DNA of 64,000 nt. Source: Cyclobacteriaceae bacterium (GTDB lineage: Bacteria > Bacteroidota > Bacteroidia > Cytophagales > Cyclobacteriaceae). The position numbers were made by a program, and so were the translations under genes. Numbering within the stretch: position 1 is the first letter of the stretch; every line of letters begins with the position of its first letter. Below, in pieces: positions 53,736 through 62,853 of this stretch. The DNA lies in NCBI GenBank assembly GCA_013141055.1, contig JABFRS010000001.1:3093319-3157318 (forward strand), given 5' to 3'. The notes below the pieces were generated by a model. The model had not been told where the DNA came from and made no database searches. It was given only the letters and a program-made list of their open reading frames with translations.

Positions 53736-55211
53736 ATGCAAAAGATTTTGGTGATTGATGACGACCGTGACATGCGGTTCTTGTTGTTACGCTATTTAAA
53801 AAAGAATGATTTTGAGGTTTTTGAAGCAGACAGCGGGAAAGCCGCCTTAAGTCTGTTATCCAAAACAAAGCCTGACCTGATCCTTTGCGATTTTAAATTG
53901 GGGGATACAAATGGTAATGCTTTGTTGAAAGAGATCAAGGACCATTACCATGATATTCCTGTAATTATTATTACGGGCTATGCCGATATAAAGATTGCCG
54001 TTGAAGTAATGAAGCTGGGGGCGTATGATTATGTCATTAAGCCATTGATCCCGGATGAGATATTATTAACAATACGCAAAGCCCTGGCAGGTGTTGCGAA
54101 AGATGACCCGATTCCTGAGACTGCTGCACCTGCTCCTGTAAAAGAGAAATCAGGCACTACAATTTCAGGTCAATATATTTTTGGAGATAGCCCGGTGTTT
54201 AAAAATCTGCTGGAGCAGATCAATCGTGTTGCCCCTACTAACTACAGCGTCATCATTTATGGTGAAACAGGTAGCGGAAAAGAAGCAATAGCTCAGGAGA
54301 TCCATAAACGCAGTGCGCGTAAGTCAAAGCCCTTTGTGGCGATCGACTGCGGAGCGCTCTCAAAAGAACTGGCAGGAAGTGAGTTGTTCGGTCATGAGAA
54401 AGGCGCCTTCACCGGTGCGATGGGTCAGAAGATCGGGAATTTTGAGATTGCCAACGGCGGTACAATTTTCCTGGATGAGATTGCCAATCTTCCCTATGAT
54501 GTTCAGGTTTCCCTCTTGCGTGTTGTTCAGGAAAGAAAGATGCGCCGGGTAGGCGGAACGAAAGACATTGATCTTGATGTGCGAATAATTGTTGCCAGCA
54601 ATGAATTGCTATGGGATAATACCCGTCAGAACAAAATGCGTTTCCGCGAAGATCTATATCACCGCTTTAATGAGTTTACCATTACAGTTCCACCGTTGCG
54701 TGAGAGGAAGGATGATATTAAAATATTTGCACAGCATTTCCTTACCCTTACTAATAATGAGCTGAGTAAGAATGTCAAGGGTTTTACTCCGGAGGTCGAT
54801 GAGATATTTAAAAATTATATCTGGTACGGAAATCTTCGTGAGTTAAAGAATGTAATTAAGCGGGTCGTGTTGCTGACGGATACAGAATTCATTGAGGCAA
54901 GATCCCTTCCATTTGAAATTTCCAATTTCTCTAAACTATTATTCCAAAGTGAGCCGACTGCTTTGCCGGATAGATTGACGGAGCACCCCGTTGCAGTTTC
55001 TCATGGCCATGGTCTTACATCGTCTACAGGTTTGCCCACCAGCGTAACCGAAACGATTAAAGGTGCCAGCCTTGACGCTGAATATGAGTTGATCCTTAAG
55101 GTTTTAAAAGAGGTAAAATTCAATAAGACAAAAGCGGCCAAAATACTGAACATTGATAGAAAGACACTCTATAATAAGCTTGATGAATACAAGGTTTTGA
55201 GTGGTAAATAA
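53736..55211 (+). CDS. NtrC-family sigma-54-dependent response regulator
   Basis: A 491-residue activator. The receiver domain (1-120) has D52 as phospho-acceptor (LILCDFKLGDTNG). The AAA+ domain (~155-390) shows Walker A (GETGSGKEAIA), the sigma-54-contacting loop GAFTGA (HEKGAFTGAMGQ), Walker B (GGTIFLDEIANL) and RFREDLYHRFNEF. The C-terminal Fis-type helix-turn-helix (~450-485) reads KTKAAKILNIDRKTLYNKL. Phosphorylation should drive open-complex formation by the sigma-54 encoded just upstream. The two kinases downstream are candidate partners. Confidence 0.96.
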   Translation: MQKILVIDDDRDMRFLLLRYLKKNDFEVFEADSGKAALSLLSKTKPDLILCDFKLGDTNGNALLKEIKDHYHDIPVIIITGYADIKIAVEVMKLGAYDYVIKPLIPDEILLTIRKALAGVAKDDPIPETAAPAPVKEKSGTTISGQYIFGDSPVFKNLLEQINRVAPTNYSVIIYGETGSGKEAIAQEIHKRSARKSKPFVAIDCGALSKELAGSELFGHEKGAFTGAMGQKIGNFEIANGGTIFLDEIANLPYDVQVSLLRVVQERKMRRVGGTKDIDLDVRIIVASNELLWDNTRQNKMRFREDLYHRFNEFTITVPPLRERKDDIKIFAQHFLTLTNNELSKNVKGFTPEVDEIFKNYIWYGNLRELKNVIKRVVLLTDTEFIEARSLPFEISNFSKLLFQSEPTALPDRLTEHPVAVSHGHGLTSSTGLPTSVTETIKGASLDAEYELILKVLKEVKFNKTKAAKILNIDRKTLYNKLDEYKVLSGK

Positions 55212-55219
55212 ATAAGTAA

Positions 55220-57202
55220 ATGTCTTTAGCCGGTGATTCACAGGATATTAATAATCCGCGAGGAGTTATTAATATGGCGGACGATGCTTTGCAAATGGGC
55301 ATCTACGATTTTTTTCCCGGCCTGGTCTATGTCTACGACCTGGATCAGAAGCAGCTGCGCTATATAAATAAAAAGCTCACAGACTCCCTTGGTTATTCTT
55401 ATGATGATCTGAAAGAATGGAAACAGGATTTTGGTCGCCTTGTATTTAAAGATGATCTTGAGCTGGTTCAAAAGGAGCTTGAAAAGTATTACGAGCTCAA
55501 GGAACACGACTCGCATGGATATCAATGCCGTCTCAATCGCAAGGAAGGTGACTACATTCACTTTCAGGTAACGGGTAAGGTCATTCGTCGTAATGACAAG
55601 GGTAAGCCTGAATCCGTTCTATTCATTGCTCAGGATATCAGTGAGCAGATAAAGGTTGCGGATGAAGCAAGAGCTTTCCGTGAGCTGATGGACGATACAG
55701 AGACGTTGCTTCAGTTCTCAACCTGGCGATGGGATGCAATCACAAATATTGAACGATGGAGCAAAGGTGTTTATCCATTGCTTAACTATAATGAAAAGGA
55801 GATAGAGTCTAAAATGTCCAGTAAGTTCTTCCTGGACCACATTATTCCTAAAGACCGGGAAAGAATCGATAAGCTTTATAATCACGCTATTGACACCAAG
55901 CAGGAGTTTTTGAGTTATGAGTACACCATTCTGACGCATGATCAGCAAAGCAAGATTCTTCATAGCACAATTCGATTCCGCTATGCAAATGAAGTTCTGA
56001 TCGGGGCGCTTGGAATTAACAGGGATGTTACCGAGAAGTCAACATTGATTAATAGTTTGTTGGGATATCGTGAAATGATCATGGAGCGTGATATGTTTCT
56101 GGATCAGGGAACATTCGAACTTGATATCAAGACGGGAGATGTTATGTGGTCCGATGGGATGTATACCCTATACGGGTATGACCCTGTTGCTGATAAAGAA
56201 AAGATGACCATTACAGAAGCGCTTTACAAGAAGCACTTATTCGACGACGATTTTGAAAGCTATAAATCAAAGAGGGGCGAGGCCTTTCAACAATCTAACT
56301 CTGCTGTGTGGCAATACCAGATTGCTACAGGTTCTGGTGAAATCAAACAACTGGAAACTTATGGAAAAATGATCCGTGACGCACAAGGAGAACCGATTCG
56401 TCTGATTGGCACTACCCGTGATGTTACCAAGATTGTGAAGTATGAAAGAGAGCTTGAGAGAAAGATCGTTGAATTGAGAAGATCTAATAAGGATCTGGAA
56501 GACTTTGCATACATCGCCTCTCATGATATGCATGAGCCTCTGAGAAAGGTTCACTCATTTGCTGACAGACTTCGAACCAAGCACAGCAGTGGCCTGGATG
56601 AAGAAGCGAAAGGATATCTTGAGAGAATTTTGTCGGCTACCCAGAATGCCCGCCTCATGATTGATGGCTTAATGGAGTTTTCACGCCTGTCGCGAAATGG
56701 AGATTGGTTCGAGAAGATAAAACTTAATGAAATTGTAGCTGAAGTTCTCAATGATCTTGAGTTGAAGATTGAGGAGACTAACACAAAAATTGAGGTCACC
56801 GATCTTCCTGAAATTGAGGGGATGAAGCTGCAGCTAAAGCAATTATTTGCTAATATTATATTGAATGCCATCAAATTCCGGAAGCAGGACGTTTCTCCTG
56901 TGATCAGCATCAAGTGCAGGAAACTATCGAGACAGGAAGCAACCGGGCTGAACCTTGATATCAATACAGAATATTATAAATTGATGATCAAAGACAATGG
57001 AATCGGTTTTGAAGAAGAGTATGCTGAAACCATTTTCCAGATGTTTCAAAGATTGAATAGTAAAAATGAATATCCAGGATCTGGCATAGGACTTGCGCTC
57101 TGCAAGAAGATCACTGATAATCATCAGGGTGTGATCTCGGCAAGTAGTAGCCCGGGCGAAGGAACGATCATCTCTATTATATTACCGGAAAAACATAATT
57201 AA
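55220..57202 (+). CDS. soluble multi-PAS sensor histidine kinase
   Basis: A 660-residue kinase without membrane segments, starting 8 bp after the NtrC-type gene. About three PAS-like domains occupy 1-405 (LVYVYDLDQKQLRYINKKL; a middle one around WRWDAITNIERWSKGVYP; a third at ~290-400, FELDIKTGDVMWSDGMYTLY). A coil leads to HisKA with H435 in a slightly unusual box (ASHDMHEPLRKV rather than HDLQEPLRK). The HATPase domain (NIILNAIKFRK, DNGIGFEEEYAETIF, GSGIGLALCKKI) is complete. It probably senses a cytoplasmic cue and could feed the neighbouring activator. Confidence 0.94.
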   Translation: MSLAGDSQDINNPRGVINMADDALQMGIYDFFPGLVYVYDLDQKQLRYINKKLTDSLGYSYDDLKEWKQDFGRLVFKDDLELVQKELEKYYELKEHDSHGYQCRLNRKEGDYIHFQVTGKVIRRNDKGKPESVLFIAQDISEQIKVADEARAFRELMDDTETLLQFSTWRWDAITNIERWSKGVYPLLNYNEKEIESKMSSKFFLDHIIPKDRERIDKLYNHAIDTKQEFLSYEYTILTHDQQSKILHSTIRFRYANEVLIGALGINRDVTEKSTLINSLLGYREMIMERDMFLDQGTFELDIKTGDVMWSDGMYTLYGYDPVADKEKMTITEALYKKHLFDDDFESYKSKRGEAFQQSNSAVWQYQIATGSGEIKQLETYGKMIRDAQGEPIRLIGTTRDVTKIVKYERELERKIVELRRSNKDLEDFAYIASHDMHEPLRKVHSFADRLRTKHSSGLDEEAKGYLERILSATQNARLMIDGLMEFSRLSRNGDWFEKIKLNEIVAEVLNDLELKIEETNTKIEVTDLPEIEGMKLQLKQLFANIILNAIKFRKQDVSPVISIKCRKLSRQEATGLNLDINTEYYKLMIKDNGIGFEEEYAETIFQMFQRLNSKNEYPGSGIGLALCKKITDNHQGVISASSSPGEGTIISIILPEKHN

Positions 57203-57206
57203 TTAC

Positions 57207-58652
57207 ATGCCTGAATCGGTTAATAGTAAACCTGTGCGCGTACTGATCGTCGACGATGAAGAAGACGATTTTATTCTCACCAGTTCTCAGATCAAGGATA
57301 TCACTACACGCACCTTTGCAATAGAATGGTGTTCCAATTATAAAAAAGCTGTTGAACGCATCGGAAAGTCAGAGCATGATATCTACTTCATTGATTACCG
57401 CCTGGGTGCAAAAACAGGATTAGATTTATTAAAGGAACCAGCTGTCCAGCACAATGAACAGCCAGTTATTCTACTGACGGGCCAGGGAAATCAGGCAATT
57501 GATCTCGAGGCGATGCGCCTGGGAGCTGTTGATTATCTTATCAAATCAGAATTAAATCCTGAGAAGCTGGAACGATGCATTCGTTATTCGTTGGAACGGT
57601 CAGCTATTCTTAAGGCATCAAGAGCCAGTGAAAGAAAGTATCGCAATATTTTCGAAAAAACACGGGATGTTATCTTTTTATCTGACCATCAGCTTACCAT
57701 CATTAACATCAATGAAGTCGCGGTTTCTCTATTTGACCTTGAAAGAAATTTGTTGATTGGCCGCAGTATTTATGATCTGCTTTCCGATGAAAAGGAGAAG
57801 GTACTGCTTGCCAGAAAACTGGCTGAAGAAAAAAGCGTCGATGACTTTCAGATCGAATTGATCTCTGGAAATCAGGAACGCAAAATCGCGCTCATCTCTG
57901 CCTCCCTGGAAATTGATAGCGAAGGGATGCAGTATGTGCAGGGAATGATCCAGGATATCACGTTACTGAAGCGGGCGGAAGAGATCACACTGGAAGCTGA
58001 AAAACTTGAAGCCAAAGGAAACGTGGTACGGACGCTGGCACATGAGATCAGAAATCCATTAAATAATATCAGTGTCTCAATTGATCAGCTAAAGGCTGGA
58101 ATTTCTGAAGAAGATCAGGAACTTTTAAGTATTGTTTATAGGGGAGTTAAAAGAATTGATGACCTCATTAACGAGCTCATGGATTCTTCCCGCTACTTTA
58201 AGATGAAATTCAGGGTGCTATCCCTGCAGTCCGTTGTGGATCGGGCAATTGAAGATGCCCAGGATCGTATCGCATTGAAGAAGATAAAACTGGAGTTGAA
58301 TTACCCAACGATACCCGCTTCCGCACTTCTTGATTTGGAAAAAATAAAAATCGCTTTCCTGAATATTATTCTTAATGCCGTCGAGGCAATGGAAGAAGGA
58401 AAAGGAGTTTTAACAATTACCATTATCTCGAGTCCGGTGATCCATAAGGTGATCATTGGAGATAATGGATGTGGAATGAATGAGGAAACCACATCAAGAC
58501 TTTTTGAGCCTTACTTTACTTCAAAGCCTAATGGTGTAGGTCTCGGTCTTGCATCAGCGATTGCAATTATTCAGTCGCATAAGAGTACGATCTCCCTGGT
58601 CTCAAAAGTAAACGAAGGAACGGTATTCACTATTTCTTTTCCAGCACTTTAA
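57207..58652 (+). CDS. receiver-PAS-histidine kinase protein
   Basis: A 481-residue soluble protein that begins with a receiver domain (VLIVDDEEDDFILTSSQIKD, phospho-acceptor D63 in YFIDYRLGAKTG). One PAS domain follows (~142-255, IFEKTRDVIFLSDHQLTIIN). A HisKA domain has H279 (TLAHEIRNPLNNIS), and the HATPase domain reads NIILNAVEAMEEG, DNGCGMNEET, FEPYFTSKPNGVGLGLA (NtrB-like HPK4 type). The receiver at the N-terminus suggests its kinase is gated by an upstream phosphodonor, perhaps the PAS kinase 4 bp before it. NtrB-like kinases commonly pair with NtrC activators, which fits this operon. Confidence 0.94.
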   Translation: MPESVNSKPVRVLIVDDEEDDFILTSSQIKDITTRTFAIEWCSNYKKAVERIGKSEHDIYFIDYRLGAKTGLDLLKEPAVQHNEQPVILLTGQGNQAIDLEAMRLGAVDYLIKSELNPEKLERCIRYSLERSAILKASRASERKYRNIFEKTRDVIFLSDHQLTIININEVAVSLFDLERNLLIGRSIYDLLSDEKEKVLLARKLAEEKSVDDFQIELISGNQERKIALISASLEIDSEGMQYVQGMIQDITLLKRAEEITLEAEKLEAKGNVVRTLAHEIRNPLNNISVSIDQLKAGISEEDQELLSIVYRGVKRIDDLINELMDSSRYFKMKFRVLSLQSVVDRAIEDAQDRIALKKIKLELNYPTIPASALLDLEKIKIAFLNIILNAVEAMEEGKGVLTITIISSPVIHKVIIGDNGCGMNEETTSRLFEPYFTSKPNGVGLGLASAIAIIQSHKSTISLVSKVNEGTVFTISFPAL

Positions 58653-58669
58653 TAAATATTACAAATAAG

Positions 58670-58703
58670 AAAAACCCAGCCGTGTTTCGACTGGGTTTTT
58701 TTT
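58670..58703. terminator. strong bidirectional intrinsic terminator
   Basis: AAAAACCCAG pairs perfectly with CTGGGTTTTT around an 11-base loop, followed by more T. It closes the rpoN-kinase operon. Confidence 0.9.
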
Positions 58704-58842
58704 ATTGATAGGAAGGGACATCTTCAATTACATTTTCCACTGGCTACGAAACCTAACCCCCCTAGTCAGAATCGTCTTTCCCTTATTCCGAATGAATCCG
58801 GCGGAGAAGCAGATAGTTGAAGAATGTCCCTAAGTTTTTTTC

Positions 58843-59508
58843 TTAGAAAGCAAGACCAATGAAGAGTGTCAATGCACTGTTCTTTGAATCCTGAGTAAGG
58901 TCACCTGACAAATTACCACTCTTACCGATCTGGTTTAATCCATAGTTATAGCGTGCACCGATCGTAAAGTTTTCGATGTCGAGACCAAGACCACCAACGA
59001 GACCGTAATCGAATCTGTTGAAGTCATCAGAGTCAAGATCCGTTACACCCTGAATATCGCCATTCTGAACGTTCTTCACGTTAGCAGAAGTCAGATAAGA
59101 AGCATAACCACCGGCATGGATGTTAAAGTTCTTAACGATGTTGAAGACCAATGACACAGGAAGCTGGATATAGTTTAGGTTGAAACGATATTCACCTGAT
59201 CCCTGGATAAAGTTGTCATAAGTAAGTCTTGCACCAAGATTGCTATACAATAATTCAGGCTGTATAGAGATCCCTCTTGTCATAGGAAGTTTTGCATAAA
59301 AACCACCTGTAAATCCCACTTTCATATTTTCATCTTCAACGTTATCAACGTAAAGATTTGAAAGGTTGACACCACCCTTAATACCAAACTTTGGTGTTAA
59401 AGTTGTTTCAGCAGATGTTTCCTGCTGTTGCGAATATCCATCAACGGATACAAAAATACAGAGGCCCACGAGCGCACTATATATAACTGACTTGATTGAT
59501 TTTTTCAT
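58843..59508 (-). CDS. outer-membrane beta-barrel protein (PorT/OMP_b-brl_2-like)
   Basis: A 221-residue protein. The ATG at 59508 begins a standard signal peptide; a TTG seven codons upstream is the alternative. After GYSQ the mature part has the small-barrel pattern FGIKGGVNLSNLYV, VGFTGGFYAKLPM, SIQPELLYSNLGARLTYDN, YIQLPVSLVFNI, FNIHAGGYASYLT and the terminal LTLFIGLAF. These barrels are abundant in Bacteroidota and generally lack an assigned substrate. It is divergent from the regulator at 59661, with two palindromes in the shared upstream region. Confidence 0.85.
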   Translation of the reverse strand: MKKSIKSVIYSALVGLCIFVSVDGYSQQQETSAETTLTPKFGIKGGVNLSNLYVDNVEDENMKVGFTGGFYAKLPMTRGISIQPELLYSNLGARLTYDNFIQGSGEYRFNLNYIQLPVSLVFNIVKNFNIHAGGYASYLTSANVKNVQNGDIQGVTDLDSDDFNRFDYGLVGGLGLDIENFTIGARYNYGLNQIGKSGNLSGDLTQDSKNSALTLFIGLAF

Positions 59509-59581
59509 GTTGGTTGTTTTGTTTTCCAATAGAGTAAAAGAAGTGTGCCAATAGAAATTAAAGGGCAGGGGCGGTTCTCGT

Positions 59582-59597
59582 GTGGAAATATTGCCAC
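59582..59597. promoter_or_regulatory. near-perfect palindrome GTGGAAATATTGCCAC
   Basis: A 16-bp dyad with one mismatched pair, centred on AATATT, in the divergent promoter region between the barrel gene and the Rcp1-like regulator. Candidate operator. Confidence 0.4.
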
Positions 59598-59598
59598 G

Positions 59599-59621
59599 TT
59601 AGGGGTCAATAAATCCCCTAA
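59599..59621. promoter_or_regulatory. inverted repeat TTAGGGG/CCCCTAA with 9-bp spacer
   Basis: Perfect 7-bp arms two bases after the previous palindrome, ~40 bp before the regulator start at 59661. The two dyads together suggest a regulated divergent promoter. Confidence 0.45.
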
Positions 59622-59660
59622 ATCATGCGTTTTTCGAATGAAATTGAGTATTTTTAAAGA

Positions 59661-60110
59661 ATGAACACACCCCTAAAGAAGTCCGTTTTCCTTGCTGAGG
59701 ATGATGAAGATGACAGAATGATATTTGAAGACGCTTTAAAAGAGGTTCAGCTCAGTACAAAATTAACAACTGCGAAAAACGGCCAGCAGCTGATGCAGAT
59801 TTTGCATGATACGGTGCCACCACCGCCGGATGTCATTTTCCTTGATCTCAATATGCCCCGGAAGAATGGTTTTGAATGCCTTGAAGAAATCAAGCGAACC
59901 CAAAAGCTTAAGGACATTCCTGTGGTAATATTCTCCACTTCTTTTCAGGAGGAAGACATTAAGTTGACATATGAAAGGGGTGCAAATTTTTATATCTGCA
60001 AGCCAGGCACCTTCCATCTTTTGAAGAGGGTAATAGAAAAGGTACTGTTTACCAATTGGAAGGAGAATATTCACAAAATTCCAATGGATGAGTATATACT
60101 TAAACCCTGA
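59661..60110 (+). CDS. single-domain response regulator (Rcp1-like)
   Basis: A 149-residue receiver: VFLAEDDEDDRMIFEDAL, VIFLDLNMPRKNGFECL (phospho-acceptor Asp), VVIFSTSFQEEDIK and NFYICKPGTFHLLK. The switch Lys is present. It lacks an output domain. It precedes a multi-PAS HDLQEPLRK-type kinase by 8 bp, so the order is regulator then kinase, the reverse of the 50211-52063 pair. Confidence 0.93.
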   Translation: MNTPLKKSVFLAEDDEDDRMIFEDALKEVQLSTKLTTAKNGQQLMQILHDTVPPPPDVIFLDLNMPRKNGFECLEEIKRTQKLKDIPVVIFSTSFQEEDIKLTYERGANFYICKPGTFHLLKRVIEKVLFTNWKENIHKIPMDEYILKP

Positions 60111-60118
60111 TCAGGTTA

Positions 60119-62818
60119 ATGCAATCCGAATCGATCAATACTAATCAGCTGCTTTCCGGGGAAGGGCGTTATCAGGAATTAATTGAAAGCCTTCCTACTG
60201 CCATCTATACATGCGACGCTGATGGATATATACTTCAATTCAATCAGGCAGCAGTAGATTTATGGGGAATCGCTCCCATTGCTGGAAAAACCCGTTGGTG
60301 CGGCTCATGGAAAATTTTTAATACTGATGGAACACTCCTAACTCCTGATAAATATCCGACGGCAGTCGTCATCAGAGATGGAATGTCAGTTACCGGTCAG
60401 GAGATCATTATTGAACGTCCTGATGGCGTTCGATTAAATGTTTTGCCTCATCCACGACCTATCAAAAATTCATCCGGGGTAGTTATTGGTGCTGTTAATA
60501 TGTTAGTGGACATCACCGTTCGAAAAGCTACAGAAGAGAAGCTGCGATTGAGTGAGCAGCGCCTCAGATTAGCAACGGAAGGTACAAGATTGGCCACCTG
60601 GGATTTAAATCTTCAGACAAGAGAAATCATTTATTCACCACGCCTTGCTACGCTATTTGGTCATGAAGAGACCAAGGTCATCACTCATCAGCAAATGCGT
60701 GATCAGATCCATCGCGATGATATTCATACAATCGTAGAGAAGGCTTTTGAAAAGGCGCTGCAGACCAATGATTATAACTACGAAGCACGCGTTGTTCACC
60801 CTGATCAATCCATTCGCTGGATTAAGACAAACGGCAAGGTCTTGTATGATGATAACAAAGTTCCGGTCAGAATGCTGGGAACTATGTTGGATATCACCGA
60901 CAGTCGTGCCGCGGAGGAAAGAACAGAGAGACTTGCTGCTATCGTCGATTCTGCAGATGATGCTATAGTAGGTATCACCATGGAAGGAATTGTGACAAGC
61001 TGGAACGGTGGAGCAGTTCGTCTGTATGGATACACTGCTGAAGAAATGATCGGCAGATCGATGAGTCATATTATTCCTTTGAATCGTCAACAGGAAGAGG
61101 TGGATATTCTGAGCCGGATAAAGAAAGGGGAGAATGTTGATCACTTTGAGACCATAAGAGTTGCCAAGGGAAACACTGAAATTGAAATCTCTTTAACGGT
61201 TTCGCCTATTAAGGATTTGATGGGTAACACCGTCGGGGCATCAAAAAGCGCAAGAAATATTACCCAACAAAAACTGGATGAGCGCCGTATCGCTGAGAAT
61301 GAACTGAAGTTGCAGATAGTTATTCAGGCTAGTGATCTTGGTACCTGGGAGCTTAATGTTAAAACAGGTGCTGTAAGTTATTCCAAACGATACCTTGAAA
61401 TAATTGGATATCCCGATCGTGAGCACCTAACCCATGCTGATCTTCTTCGTCGACTGCATCCTGAGGATAAGGTAATCAGGGACAATGCTTTTCAGGATGC
61501 TTATGCAAAAGGTCATCTCGAATATGTTTCGCGCCTGATCTGGGAAGATGGAACAATTCGCTGGATAGAAGCAAAGGGAAAGGTTTTTTATGATGAGCAA
61601 GGCAAGCCGGAGAAATTGATTGGAACTGTCCGTGATATATCGGAAGAGAAATTCTTCCAGCAGGAATTACTTGAAAATGAAAAGCGATTCAGGTTACTGG
61701 CGGATTCCATGCCTCAGTTTGTATGGACCGGAGATCCTAAAGGAAACTTGAATTACTTTAATCAATCTGTTTATGATTATTCGGGATTGACTGTTGAAAA
61801 AGTACAACAGGAAGGATGGCTTCAGATTGTCCATCCTGATGAAAGAGATGAGAATGTAAGGGTGTGGATTGAATCGATCCAATCCGGCAATGATTTTCTT
61901 TTTGAACATCGCTTTAAAAGAAAAGATGGAGAGTATCGCTGGCAATTAAGTCGTGCGATAGCGCAGCGCGATAATGAAGGCAATATTCAAATGTGGGTGG
62001 GGACGAGTACGGACATTCACGACCGAAAATTATTTATCAGTGAACTTGAATCAAAAGTTCAGGAGCGCACCCGAGAATTGAATCAACGCAATGAAGATCT
62101 GGTAAAATCGAACATTGAGCTTGGGCAATTTGCGTATGTCGCAAGTCACGATTTGCAGGAACCATTGCGCAAGATCCAGACATTTGCCACACGGATTCAG
62201 GAATTGGAGGCGGATCATCTTACGGATTCAGGTAAAGACTATCTGAAGCGCATGCAGTCGGCATCTACCCGAATGAAACAGCTGATTGTTGATCTTCTTA
62301 CCTATTCCAGGGCAAGTACTGCTGAAAGGAATTTTGAGTTAATAAATCTTACCACAATTCTTAATACCGTCCTTGAGCAGTTGAAAGAGAGTATTGATCA
62401 GAAGCAGGCTACGATCCAGTTTGCAACGCTACCGATGGCTCATGTTATACCTTATCAGTTTGAGCAACTGTTGACCAACATCATTTCCAATGCTCTAAAG
62501 TTCTCAAAGCAAGGAGTTATACCTGTGATCCTGATCACAACTACTAAAGTGGAAGGCGATACGATTCGTCATTGGGGAGCAACTGAAAGATATTATCATC
62601 TGATCACCATCAAAGACAATGGTATCGGGTTTGATCCGCAGTTCAGCGATAGAATTTTCCAGGTATTTCAGCGTCTTCATGGCAAAGATGAGTATGCAGG
62701 GACTGGCATTGGACTTTCAATCGTGAAGAAAATCGTTGAGAATCACAATGGCTTTATTACTACTGAGAGCGGTGTGGATGAGGGAGCAGCCTTTAAGATT
62801 TATCTCCCGGTTGGATAG
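60119..62818 (+). CDS. soluble multi-PAS sensor histidine kinase
   Basis: An 899-residue kinase with no membrane segment. Five PAS/PAC units can be followed: ~15-135 (LPTAIYTCDADGYILQFNQA), ~148-265 (ATWDLNLQTREIIYSPRLAT), ~275-390 (DSADDAIVGITMEGIVTSWN), ~397-515 (GTWELNVKTGAVSYSKRYLE) and ~520-640 (MPQFVWTGDPKGNLNYFNQS). A coil (~640-670) leads to HisKA with H677 (VASHDLQEPLRKI) and HATPase (NIISNALKFSK, DNGIGFDPQFSDRIF, GTGIGLSIVKKI). It is expected to work with the Rcp1-like regulator encoded just upstream. One or more PAS units may bind a cofactor; none can be told from the sequence. Confidence 0.94.
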   Translation: MQSESINTNQLLSGEGRYQELIESLPTAIYTCDADGYILQFNQAAVDLWGIAPIAGKTRWCGSWKIFNTDGTLLTPDKYPTAVVIRDGMSVTGQEIIIERPDGVRLNVLPHPRPIKNSSGVVIGAVNMLVDITVRKATEEKLRLSEQRLRLATEGTRLATWDLNLQTREIIYSPRLATLFGHEETKVITHQQMRDQIHRDDIHTIVEKAFEKALQTNDYNYEARVVHPDQSIRWIKTNGKVLYDDNKVPVRMLGTMLDITDSRAAEERTERLAAIVDSADDAIVGITMEGIVTSWNGGAVRLYGYTAEEMIGRSMSHIIPLNRQQEEVDILSRIKKGENVDHFETIRVAKGNTEIEISLTVSPIKDLMGNTVGASKSARNITQQKLDERRIAENELKLQIVIQASDLGTWELNVKTGAVSYSKRYLEIIGYPDREHLTHADLLRRLHPEDKVIRDNAFQDAYAKGHLEYVSRLIWEDGTIRWIEAKGKVFYDEQGKPEKLIGTVRDISEEKFFQQELLENEKRFRLLADSMPQFVWTGDPKGNLNYFNQSVYDYSGLTVEKVQQEGWLQIVHPDERDENVRVWIESIQSGNDFLFEHRFKRKDGEYRWQLSRAIAQRDNEGNIQMWVGTSTDIHDRKLFISELESKVQERTRELNQRNEDLVKSNIELGQFAYVASHDLQEPLRKIQTFATRIQELEADHLTDSGKDYLKRMQSASTRMKQLIVDLLTYSRASTAERNFELINLTTILNTVLEQLKESIDQKQATIQFATLPMAHVIPYQFEQLLTNIISNALKFSKQGVIPVILITTTKVEGDTIRHWGATERYYHLITIKDNGIGFDPQFSDRIFQVFQRLHGKDEYAGTGIGLSIVKKIVENHNGFITTESGVDEGAAFKIYLPVG

Positions 62819-62853
62819 AGCAAGCCAGTGAATTAAAGTATAGAGATTCTATT

